From positions 1-64,000 of the forward strand of contig CAXXWA010000012.1 of the NCBI GenBank assembly GCA_963662815.2: a DNA stretch of 64,000 nucleotides, in the 5' to 3' direction. Below are positions 8,271 through 15,013 of this stretch, piece by piece. The position numbers and the translations under genes are program-made. Each line of letters opens with the position of its first letter. Within the stretch, counting starts at the first letter, position 1. The notes below the pieces were generated by a model. That model ran no database searches. It saw nothing but the letters and a program-made list of their open reading frames with translations, and was not told the origin of the DNA. This stretch comes from JAPPHA01 sp963662815 (lineage in GTDB: Bacteria > Pseudomonadota > Alphaproteobacteria > Rhodobacterales > Rhodobacteraceae).

Positions 8271-9221
8271 TCACCCGAAGGGCACGTGCACGAGCTGCGC
8301 GGCGGCGGCCTTCGCGGCTTCCGGCCGCCGGTCGTAGCGGGCCGTGGTCGCCGGGCTGGAGTGCCCGGCGAGCGCCTGGACCATGGCGAGGTCGGCGCCG
8401 GCCTCGAGGGCGGCGGAGACGAAGGACCTCCGGAGGTCGTGCGGCGAGCAGGGCGCGATCCGCGCCTCCCGGGCGCGCCTGCGGAGCCGGGCCATCAGCG
8501 ACTGGGCGGTCACCGGCAGGAGGCTGACGGCGCCGGCCTGCGAGACCCGCGCGAGCAGCGGGCCCTCGTCCCGGCCGCGATGGGCGAGCCAGGCGTCGAG
8601 CGCCGCCCTGGCGCCCCGGGGCGCATGGACGGTCCGCTCGCGATTGCCCTTGCCGGTGACGCGGATGGCGCCGGTTTCGGGATCGAGGTCTCCGAGGCGC
8701 GCTGCGGCCGCCTCGGATCGGCGCAGGCCGCAGCCGAACATCAGCCCGAAGGCTGCGGCGTCCCGGGCGCCGCCGGCGGTGCCGTCGGCGCAGGCGCGGA
8801 AGAGGGCGGCGAGCTCGCCGGCGTCGAGGGACCGGCCGGCCGGCAGCCGCGATCCTCGGACCGCCGGGACGTCGATGGCGCGCCGGAAGTCCTCGGTCGG
8901 GATCAGGCCGAGGCGCCAGGTGGCGCGGAGGACGCCGCGGATCCCGGAGAGGGCCTTGTTGGCGGAGGCCGGCGCGTAGCGGCTGGCGAGGGCGGCGCGG
9001 AGGGCGGCGACGTGCCGGTGGCGGAGTTCGTGCCAGGGGCAGGCCTCCGGATCCGGGCAGCCGAGCAGCGTGGAGGCCTGCGCGAGGGTGGCCGCCATCG
9101 AGCGGCGGCCGTCGCCCGCGGCGAGGCCCGCGAGGTAGACGCGGAGAGGGCTGCGGTCGGCGGGGAGCCGGGTGGCCAGGGGGAGGGCCGGGACCGGCGG
9201 CGGATCGGGGGATTCCGTCAT
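8271..9221 (-). CDS. Tyrosine recombinase / phage-type integrase
   Basis: This 316-residue XerC/D-like site-specific recombinase has an N-terminal SAM-like core-binding domain (about 20-120) and a catalytic domain containing all expected residues: Arg167 (CGLRRSE), Lys191 (TGKGNRE), His261-x-x-Arg264 (SPHDLRRS), His287 (LAGHSSPATT) and the nucleophile Tyr296 (TARYDRR). ATG 9221 was chosen because the preceding small gene ends 1 base earlier, which suggests translational coupling. A longer open frame to 9353 has no support. It could drive integration of the plasmid-like region or of a smaller unit around it. No attachment site could be assigned; a fragment of a related gene lies at 7527-7617. 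Confidence 0.92.
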   Translation of the reverse strand: MTESPDPPPVPALPLATRLPADRSPLRVYLAGLAAGDGRRSMAATLAQASTLLGCPDPEACPWHELRHRHVAALRAALASRYAPASANKALSGIRGVLRATWRLGLIPTEDFRRAIDVPAVRGSRLPAGRSLDAGELAALFRACADGTAGGARDAAAFGLMFGCGLRRSEAAAARLGDLDPETGAIRVTGKGNRERTVHAPRGARAALDAWLAHRGRDEGPLLARVSQAGAVSLLPVTAQSLMARLRRRAREARIAPCSPHDLRRSFVSAALEAGADLAMVQALAGHSSPATTARYDRRPEAAKAAAAQLVHVPFG

Positions 9222-9222
9222 G

Positions 9223-9438
9223 CTAGGGTCCCCGGCCGGCCAGGGTCCGGACAACGGCAAGCATGTCCTCGCGGGCGCCGCTGGCGCGCGGCGCCCGGCA
9301 GCGGGTTCCGTCGACGGCTTCGCGCCAGGGCAGCCTGCCGCTTCGTTTCGCATTCCGAAGGGCGTCGCGGAACGCCTTCGGCGGGACCCCGTGCTCGCAG
9401 GCCAGCTCGGCCGCCGACTCGATGCAATCCCCGCGCAT
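9223..9438 (-). CDS. Small basic protein coupled to the integrase
   Basis: This 71-residue protein has a helical N-terminus (CIESAAELACEHGVPPKAFRDAL), suggestive of a helix-turn-helix, and a second helix at the C-terminus. The ATG at 9438 has GGAAGGA about 9 bases upstream, while the upstream ATGs (9447 and beyond) are poorly spaced. The stop at 9223 is directly followed by the integrase ATG at 9221. It may be an excisionase-like or regulatory partner, but the family was not recognised. Confidence 0.5.
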   Translation of the reverse strand: MRGDCIESAAELACEHGVPPKAFRDALRNAKRSGRLPWREAVDGTRCRAPRASGAREDMLAVVRTLAGRGP

Positions 9439-9551
9439 GTGCGGCATTCCTTCCAGAGAGGTTGCGGTAATGTGCATTACCATATATACTTTCGTGGATA
9501 AAGCCAAGGTCGAAATACTGCTAAATATATATAACCATCAATGCGGGACTC

Positions 9552-10556
9552 ATGATGGTAGATGACGAAAACCTGCGGAAAAGAATGGCTCGCTATCGCC
9601 TGGTGCGCGTCCTCAGTAACCACCGCGTTGCGACCGCGAGGACGCTGGAGCAGAAGATCGCGGACGCCGGCCCCGGCAATCTGCGTGTAGACCCGCATGT
9701 CCTGACCCCGGTTCGCAACGCCCTGATTGAAGAGGGGCGAATCCACGTGATTGAGGAGGGTGGAGTGCGGTGGTTCCATTTGCCCGAGACTCCTCAGGCC
9801 GACGTCCGGAAACGGCTGGACGAACAACTTCCGGTATATAGGCGCTTCACCAAAGGAAGCCGCGGCAAGCGGGTGGGCCAATGTCTCGAAATTGCCATCT
9901 ACAAGGCGCTCCAGCATCAGACCACTCTCGAGTATCTCGGCGCGTTTCCCAATCTCGCGGCCGATGACCATGGCGACGACCGCCTGTATTCCAAGGAGGA
10001 ACCTCCGCAATCGCTGAGCGGCAGGCGTCTTGCGGGCGATCGGCGGCTGGACTTTCTGGTCCGGGGTCCGGAAGCGGGCTGGGCCGGCATTGAAGCCAAG
10101 AATATCCGGGAGTGGCTGTATCCCGACCGGGAAGAGATCACCGACCTGCTCGGGAAAGTCGTTCAGCTCGACTGCGTTCCGGTGTTGATCGGCCGCCGCA
10201 TCCCGTTCGTGACATTCAAGGTGTTGTCCCCTTGCGGCGTTGTGTTCCACCAAACCTACAACCAGCTTCTGCCCGAGGCTGATCGTGAACTGGCCGACAA
10301 GGCTCGCCACAAGCGGTTGCTGGGATACCACGACATTCGTGTGGGCAACGAGCCCGACCAGCGGCTGCTCAAATTCGTGGGAACGAACCTGCCACGGATT
10401 CTGCCTGCGGCCCGGGAGCGCTTCGACGAATACAAGGACCTGCTGGAGGCGTTCGCCCAGGACATGACCTATAAATCATTCGCAGCCCGGGTTCGGCGGC
10501 GATCACAGGGTCGGTGCGAAGGGGGAGATTGGGATCCTCCGGAGGGCTATACGTGA
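9552..10556 (+). CDS. Predicted winged-helix/PD-(D/E)XK nuclease of a defence island
   Basis: This 334-residue protein begins with what looks like a winged-helix domain (about 5-80, ending VRWFHLPET). A nuclease-like core follows: Asp167 in RRLDFLV and Glu181-Ala-Lys183 in GIEAKN, the D...ExK arrangement of restriction-endonuclease folds, with later strands VVQLDCVPVLIGRRIP and FVTFKVL. I do not recognise a named family. It ends 3 bases before the convergent DUF6527 gene of the ubiquitin-like operon. It might serve that system or be an independent restriction factor; nothing in the sequence decides this. A second in-frame ATG follows immediately at 9555. Confidence 0.7.
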   Translation: MMVDDENLRKRMARYRLVRVLSNHRVATARTLEQKIADAGPGNLRVDPHVLTPVRNALIEEGRIHVIEEGGVRWFHLPETPQADVRKRLDEQLPVYRRFTKGSRGKRVGQCLEIAIYKALQHQTTLEYLGAFPNLAADDHGDDRLYSKEEPPQSLSGRRLAGDRRLDFLVRGPEAGWAGIEAKNIREWLYPDREEITDLLGKVVQLDCVPVLIGRRIPFVTFKVLSPCGVVFHQTYNQLLPEADRELADKARHKRLLGYHDIRVGNEPDQRLLKFVGTNLPRILPAARERFDEYKDLLEAFAQDMTYKSFAARVRRRSQGRCEGGDWDPPEGYT

Positions 10557-10559
10557 TGA

Positions 10560-10916
10560 TCAACTCCGGTACGCATAGCACCATCGGATACGGCCCTTCC
10601 GCAACCAGAAGTGCGAGCCACAGTCCTTTTTCCGCCAAACCGACGGATATAGTGTCACCGTTCCATCGGTGTTTCGCGTTACACGCCAGCGGGGCCGCTC
10701 ATCGGGCAGCAGGTTCATCTGCAGAACCTGCCCGCAACCGCATGGGCAAAGCAGCGCGACCTGCTCGTCAAACCCGTCCTCGCGCACGATGTAGACGGTT
10801 CGCTGCAGGAGTTGCATCGGTAACGATTCTTCCACCACCATCGTCCGGTAGGGTGGGACGAACCAATGCTCCGCCCATTCGCGGATCCGCCTGAAGACGC
10901 GGCGCCGCCACTTCAC
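10560..10916 (-). CDS. DUF6527-type protein, last gene of the ubiquitin-like operon
   Basis: This 118-residue protein has a Cys-rich signature LLCPCGCGQVLQMNL, then RPRW, a TLYPSVW strand and the terminal motif SHFWLRKGRIRWCY. This pattern matches the DUF6527 family, which is repeatedly found next to prokaryotic E1, E2, JAB and ubiquitin-like genes. The cysteine cluster suggests a metal-binding site. Its start is a GTG overlapping the stop of the JAB-E1 gene (GTGA), so the two are translationally coupled. Its biochemical role is not established here; a substrate-recognition or effector role in the pathway is inference. It meets the nuclease gene on the other strand with a 3-base gap. Confidence 0.85.
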   Translation of the reverse strand: MKWRRRVFRRIREWAEHWFVPPYRTMVVEESLPMQLLQRTVYIVREDGFDEQVALLCPCGCGQVLQMNLLPDERPRWRVTRNTDGTVTLYPSVWRKKDCGSHFWLRKGRIRWCYAYRS

Positions 10917-12331
10917 GCCGCTGCCCGCTTTTCTGCCAATTCCAGCATGCCGAGCAGCGGTGTCACGTCGCCCTTGCCCACATTCCCCGCCATCAGTTCG
11001 CAGATGCCTTCATCCGGATCTCCAAACAGCTCCATGCTCGCGAGGCTGAATTCCACCGCTGCCCAGGTTGCATTGGGTTCTTCCCGGAAGGGATGGAGCC
11101 GGGCAAGGAACTCGTTCACCGCGAGGGCTGCGGCGAACATGTTGACGCTGATCACGGCTGGGCGCTGAACGGCTGTTCCCCTGATATAGCCGTCCTTCAC
11201 CTGCTGCCGATGTGCTTCGGGGTCGTTGCGCCTCAGACCCGCAGCCGCAACGTCGCTCATGGTGAATAGCCCCCGGCTCATCAGGCTCGATCGTCCCGGG
11301 CGCAGATAGTTGACCGTTCCGCACACTTCGCGAATCCGTCCCTTCCCGGGCCCGCTCGGGACGGCTTGAAGCCTCACGCCAATGTCGAAATATGGCAGCG
11401 TGTAGTAGGCCGCCAACGCGTTCAGCAGATACCGCCCGTCGATGCTGTCCATGCATCCAAACAGCACGTCGCATTGTGCCACGGCCCGAACCACCTCCGG
11501 ATTCCAAAGATTCCGCCTGATACGGATTACTCGGGTTCCCAATCCGGTCCGCTCGATTGCATTAGCTTGGACGTCAACCTTGGGCTGCTTCTCGTCCACA
11601 TCCACCATGGTCGAGTTCAGCACGCGAATGACGTTGCGCACTTCCATATGATCGTCATCGACGATAAGGAGCTCACCGACACACAGGCGCTGCAACTGTT
11701 CGATCACGGGGCTGCCCGTCCCGGAGACGCCAACGACGGCGATCGACAAGCGCTGCATTCGCTCAATCGTGCCTTCGCCGAAGATCTGCCCTCGCGACGC
11801 GCCGAATCCCGGCACCCCCGCACCGCCCGAATCGGCGTACCAGAAGTGCAGATTGTCGCCTGCGACCGCAATGCACTCGATGGGTTCCACCGCTCCGCCG
11901 GAGCGCAGCACTCGACCGAACATCACCCCATCGGGAAGCATTACCGCGCTTCCGTGTGCAATATCTGCTTCCACCCATCCGCGGATCATGGGCAGAATTC
12001 GGGCATCGCTCTCATTGTCGGTTTCCGAAAACGCCTCACTGCCCGAAGGATGGCTGTGAACCTTGATCACCGACAGCCCTTCCTCGGCAGCACGGTCAAG
12101 CATCGGGGCGACATACTCCGGTGACCATGTAACCCGCGTGGCCGTACGTTCCGAACAATAGTCGTAGGGTACGCCTTGGATTTCCCGCACAATCAAGCGT
12201 TCTCGCCTGTCGCCCGCACGACGCCCGCACAGGAGAAGTGCCACGGCTTCCTTCCCATCGCCAGGGAAGAGAAAGCTCTTCAGATGCTCATGCTGATCGC
12301 CGGACAGCGAAAGACTGACGGGCACAGTCAT
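10913..12331 (-). CDS. Fused JAB-family deubiquitinase-like protease and E1/ThiF-like activating enzyme
   Basis: This 472-residue two-domain protein combines the two ends of a ubiquitin-like cycle. Residues 1-150 form a JAB/MPN metalloprotease with the JAMM signature: Glu28, then His92-x-His94-Pro...Ser102-x-x-Asp105. Residues about 185-470 form an E1/ThiF adenylation domain with glycine loop GVSGTGS (201-207), acidic strand IVDDD, Arg/Asn motif (MEVRNVIR), a conserved Lys (KQPK) and CMDSIDGR. Such enzymes adenylate the modifier's C-terminus, and the JAB part would trim or remove it. The ATG at 12331 overlaps the E2 stop (ATGA). Where many ThiF relatives have a Cys pair after the PG turn, this protein has PGRSSLMS (345-352), so the transfer cysteine, if any, must lie elsewhere (candidates Cys293, Cys337). 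Confidence 0.92.
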   Translation of the reverse strand: MTVPVSLSLSGDQHEHLKSFLFPGDGKEAVALLLCGRRAGDRRERLIVREIQGVPYDYCSERTATRVTWSPEYVAPMLDRAAEEGLSVIKVHSHPSGSEAFSETDNESDARILPMIRGWVEADIAHGSAVMLPDGVMFGRVLRSGGAVEPIECIAVAGDNLHFWYADSGGAGVPGFGASRGQIFGEGTIERMQRLSIAVVGVSGTGSPVIEQLQRLCVGELLIVDDDHMEVRNVIRVLNSTMVDVDEKQPKVDVQANAIERTGLGTRVIRIRRNLWNPEVVRAVAQCDVLFGCMDSIDGRYLLNALAAYYTLPYFDIGVRLQAVPSGPGKGRIREVCGTVNYLRPGRSSLMSRGLFTMSDVAAAGLRRNDPEAHRQQVKDGYIRGTAVQRPAVISVNMFAAALAVNEFLARLHPFREEPNATWAAVEFSLASMELFGDPDEGICELMAGNVGKGDVTPLLGMLELAEKRAAA

Positions 12332-12729
12332 CGTTCGAACTCTCGCGCGAGCCAGTCCTCGACCAAGAAGACATGCGTCTCCAGACAGTCGAACCCGGGT
12401 CTCCAAGGATTCTGTGCGGTGCGGTGCCGCGACCATCGTTGATAGGTCTTTCCGTCAATCACCTGCGTGGCCTGCGTCGCTCCGATCGGCCTGCCATCTT
12501 TCCGCACGAGTGCCGGAGAGAAGTACACCATATCCAACCCTACGTTCGGATAGCCGGTTTCCATACGAATGGCCGCTGTCACTTGGAGATGGTTGTACCT
12601 GCTGGATGTCGGAAACTCGTGGAGCAGCACCCATTGGGAGCCATCCAAGACGGTCTCCCAAGGGTGCCCGTACTCCTCTAGGAACGTCCTGTCCTGCGCC
12701 AGCAGGTCGAAGTCGCGACGCAGCGCCAT
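12328..12729 (-). CDS. E2-like ubiquitin-conjugating protein (prokaryotic E2 family E type)
   Basis: This 133-residue protein matches the Prok-E2_E family that accompanies Multi_ubiq modifiers. Visible family features are the N-terminal LRRDFDLLAQDRTFLEEYG, the strand WVLLHEFP, the GYPNVGLDMVYFSP segment, and a C-terminal block with WSRH (99-102) followed by PGFDCLETHVFLV. Cys115 and His102/His119 are the obvious catalytic candidates. It would take the activated modifier from the E1 part of the next protein and pass it to substrates. It starts 4 bases after the modifier gene and overlaps the JAB-E1 gene by an ATGA, placing it firmly in the operon. Confidence 0.88.
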   Translation of the reverse strand: MALRRDFDLLAQDRTFLEEYGHPWETVLDGSQWVLLHEFPTSSRYNHLQVTAAIRMETGYPNVGLDMVYFSPALVRKDGRPIGATQATQVIDGKTYQRWSRHRTAQNPWRPGFDCLETHVFLVEDWLAREFER

Positions 12730-12733
12730 GCCC

Positions 12734-13090
12734 TTAGCCTTCGGTTTGGTCGCGTGGCAAAGCCTTGAACTTCTCGACGCCTGGTCGACGGAGATCGACC
12801 TTCTCGTCGAGCCCCACCTTGCGAGGCCGTTCGCCAGAGAACTTGATCCGGAGCGTATGGTCTCTCGCTGGCAGAAGCCCCGCCAGCGTCAGAATTTCCA
12901 GCCCTGTCGGTGTTGGGTCATGCACGACGTAGGCATCAGAGTTCACCTTGAGGCGGTATCCCCTCGCCAGAGGCGGCCGCTTGCCGAGCTTCGCGTATTC
13001 CTCGAGGTCGATGACCTCGTCGAGGATTGCTTCCACTCCCGAATCACCGCACTCCGACGGTTCGCGACCGATTTTTTCCAATGTTTCCAT
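12734..13090 (-). CDS. Ubiquitin-like modifier with a single Multi_ubiq-type domain and C-terminal glycine
   Basis: This 118-residue protein contains one beta-grasp domain of the Multi_ubiq family (about 42-112). Landmarks are GYRLKVN, the PTGLEILTLAGLLP helix segment, the LRIKFSG strand, then LDEKVDLRRPGVEKF and LPR, which are the conserved end blocks of that family. About 40 acidic residues precede the domain. The chain ends RDQTEG with a free C-terminal glycine, which could be adenylated directly by the E1 without processing. Many family members carry two or more tandem domains; this one has a single copy. It is the first gene of the operon and faces the XRE regulator across a 143-base region. 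Confidence 0.9.
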   Translation of the reverse strand: METLEKIGREPSECGDSGVEAILDEVIDLEEYAKLGKRPPLARGYRLKVNSDAYVVHDPTPTGLEILTLAGLLPARDHTLRIKFSGERPRKVGLDEKVDLRRPGVEKFKALPRDQTEG

Positions 13091-13132
13091 GGTCTAACCT
13101 TTCCGATCTATTTCCCTTCTGCAAATTTAAGA

Positions 13133-13173
13133 ATGCATGCTTTGCATGTCAAGCAAGAATTGAGCATGCTTGA
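13133..13173. promoter_or_regulatory. Divergent operator region between the ubiquitin-like operon and the XRE regulator
   Basis: The AT-richer intergenic region contains a perfect inverted repeat TCAAGCA (13149-13155) and TGCTTGA (13167-13173), plus GCATGC-TTT-GCATG at 13135-13148. Both share a GCATGC-type core and stand between the two divergent start codons. They are the natural binding sites for the XRE protein encoded next door, giving coordinated control of operon and regulator. This is inference from position and symmetry. Confidence 0.5.
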
Positions 13174-13233
13174 GCCGAATTCACGCCGCAGCTACACTCT
13201 TAGAACCCGAAACCCATAACCCAGAGGAGCAAC

Positions 13234-13596
13234 GTGACACTTGGAAAATATCTCGCCTCCATTCGCACGGATCGGAAAATGACCCTGCGCGAAGTCGAAG
13301 AGGCAACCAACCGGCAAGTCTCGAACGCCTATCTGAGTCAGATCGAGAATGACCGGATTGGCAAACCTTCCCCGAACATCCTCCATTCACTCGCTGAGAC
13401 CTACGTCATCAGTTTCGAGAACCTGATGGAAAAGGCAGGTTACCTCATGTCATCCCCCCGTGGTTCCGATGATGAAGTTCGTCATGGCCGGGTAGCGACA
13501 TTCGCCGAACACAACCTGACCGAGGATGAGGAATCCGAATTGCTGAAATACCTGCAGTTCATACGAAGCAGGAGGCAGGCCTATGGCAAGACCTGA
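13234..13596 (+). CDS. XRE-family transcriptional regulator
   Basis: This 120-residue protein has an N-terminal lambda-Cro/C1-type helix-turn-helix (about 3-65: GKYLASIRTDRKMTLREVEEATN, then AYLSQIEND, then PSPNILHSLAETY). The C-terminal part is helical. The start is GTG, supported by AGAGGAG 6 bases upstream. It overlaps the following ImmA/IrrE metallopeptidase gene by 14 bases. The pair resembles the ImmR/ImmA arrangement, in which the peptidase cleaves the repressor to release a mobile element or defence operon. Its likely target is the divergent ubiquitin-like operon and its own promoter. Confidence 0.88.
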   Translation: MTLGKYLASIRTDRKMTLREVEEATNRQVSNAYLSQIENDRIGKPSPNILHSLAETYVISFENLMEKAGYLMSSPRGSDDEVRHGRVATFAEHNLTEDEESELLKYLQFIRSRRQAYGKT

Positions 13597-14518
13597 TGAC
13601 AGTACCCTTGCCCCCGAGGATCGTCGCGCGGTCGAGGAGCAGGCCCACCGGCTCCTCGACCGCGCAGATGCTTGGGACCGCTACCCTGTTCCAGTCGATG
13701 ATATTCTCGCCGCAGCAAGGGTTCGCTTAGCGCCCACCAATGCATTCGACCCGGCCGCCATTGTGTCCTATCTCAGGGGGAAAGCCACCGATGTCGGCGT
13801 TCACCTCAAGACAGCAATAGGCAAGGTCTTCGGACTCTATGACGCGTCCGAAGCCCTTATTCATGTTGATAGTACTGTTGTCGAAGCACGGCAGACCTTC
13901 GTCAAATTACATGAAGCCGGGCACCACGATATCCCTGCCCATCGCAAAATATTTCGCTTCTTCCAGGATTGCGAGAAGACTCTGGCCCCGGATATTGCTG
14001 ACCAGTTCGAACGTGAAGCCAATAACTTTGCTCGCTTTCTCCTGTTCAAAGGTTCGACCTTCTCCAAACATGCTGCGGATTCCCCTTTTGAAATCAAGAC
14101 GCCGATGAAGCTCGCCAGAAAATTCGGCGCTTCGGTCTATGCCGCCACTCGCGAGTTTGCCCGCACGAACCCCAAAGCATGTGTCGTCTTTGTGTTGGAA
14201 CCGCCAAAAAATGGCGCGGGTTCCGGGTTTCGGGCACCGGTGCGGCGTATCGAGCATTCGCCTGCTTTCCTCGCCCGATTTGGGCGTCGTACCGACGATG
14301 TCATCACCCCGTGCCATCCTTTGTGGCCAGTTATTCCCATTCGTCGAAAAATGAACAAGGTTTCCCTCATCCTCACCGACCTCAATGGGCAGCAACACGA
14401 ATGCCGAGCTGAAGCATTCGACACGTCCTACAACATTCTGATTTTGCTCTATCCGGTCGCAGCTTTGGCGACCACGACGGTTCTCATGCCAACGGGCAAA
14501 TATCAGTACGGCAATTGA
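13583..14518 (+). CDS. ImmA/IrrE-family metallopeptidase
   Basis: This 311-residue protein has the zinc-protease motif HEAGH (residues 110-114) followed by a downstream acidic ligand region, FEREANNFARFLL (Glu143 or Glu145), as in ImmA/IrrE peptidases. The N-terminal part (AEEQAHRLLDRADAW-like, VPVDDILAAA) is typical of the family. The C-terminal 110 residues are an extra beta-rich domain of unknown role, possibly sensory. The gene overlaps the XRE gene by 14 bases, so the two are translated together. It probably inactivates that repressor on a damage or infection signal; this is inference from the ImmR/ImmA precedent. GC content is lower than in the chromosomal genes of the window. Confidence 0.88.
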   Translation: MARPDDSTLAPEDRRAVEEQAHRLLDRADAWDRYPVPVDDILAAARVRLAPTNAFDPAAIVSYLRGKATDVGVHLKTAIGKVFGLYDASEALIHVDSTVVEARQTFVKLHEAGHHDIPAHRKIFRFFQDCEKTLAPDIADQFEREANNFARFLLFKGSTFSKHAADSPFEIKTPMKLARKFGASVYAATREFARTNPKACVVFVLEPPKNGAGSGFRAPVRRIEHSPAFLARFGRRTDDVITPCHPLWPVIPIRRKMNKVSLILTDLNGQQHECRAEAFDTSYNILILLYPVAALATTTVLMPTGKYQYGN

Positions 14519-15013
14519 CGGAAGGAAACGGAGCCGAGAAAGACCAAGCTCTCGCGAATCATCACAAACACCTGCAGAGCGCCGTTTCTGGCCCGGATGA
14601 CTTGAACCCCTCGACGGGAAAGGCCGCGCCGATGGCTCCGGCTATCCACTTATGAATGGCGCTGTGGTGAAGGCCGGAAGCGAATTCAAGGGATCTGAAT
14701 CCCCGGGAACGCGCTCAGCGGGCCCGGATATCATCCCGCATCCCGACCGCAGCCTTTCGGTACCTATATTGGGTTTAGGCCGAAATGCTCTTGCTCGTCT
14801 GGAAGCAGCGCTTTGATGCACAGTCGATAGTTCAGGAATCCCATGTCGATGTGATGGAACCGGTCTGTTGTGCGCAAGTCCTCGGGGATTCCCAGCCTTG
14901 TCATGGTTACCTGGCTTCTCTTCGTCAGCGCTTAACCGTGCGTCGCATGAAGTCGGGGTCGATTGGGCCTTTGTTTGAGAGTTCCTCTGCCCCCTTCGCG
15001 CCGTCGGCGGCCT
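14519..15013. other. Gene-poor stretch between the ImmA gene and repA
   Basis: No recognisable gene lies here. The only notable item is a 46-codon open frame on the - strand, listed separately. Base composition is mixed, and the segment may be a scar between the defence locus and the replication module. Confidence 0.4.
14764..14904 (-). CDS. Possible 46-residue small protein or gene remnant
   Basis: The frame encodes MTRLGIPEDLRTTDRFHHID followed by MGFLNYRLCIKALLP and ends HFGLNPI. The amino-acid composition looks protein-like, unlike GC-driven shadow frames. An upstream in-frame stop is close, so this is either a complete small gene or the tail of a degraded one. No family was recognised and no clear ribosome site is present. 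Confidence 0.25.
   Translation of the reverse strand: MTRLGIPEDLRTTDRFHHIDMGFLNYRLCIKALLPDEQEHFGLNPI

Noticed and set aside
7527..8375. Direct repeat of the integrase 3' end as an attachment-site pair
   Set aside because: Similarity extends through protein-coding sequence with scattered indels, as expected of a gene remnant; no short, exact core was found.
10913..12331. JAB-E1 protein as a molybdopterin or thiamin MoeB/ThiF enzyme
   Set aside because: The fused JAMM domain and the neighbouring E2, Multi_ubiq and DUF6527 genes point to a conjugation pathway; no sulfur-transfer or cofactor genes are nearby.
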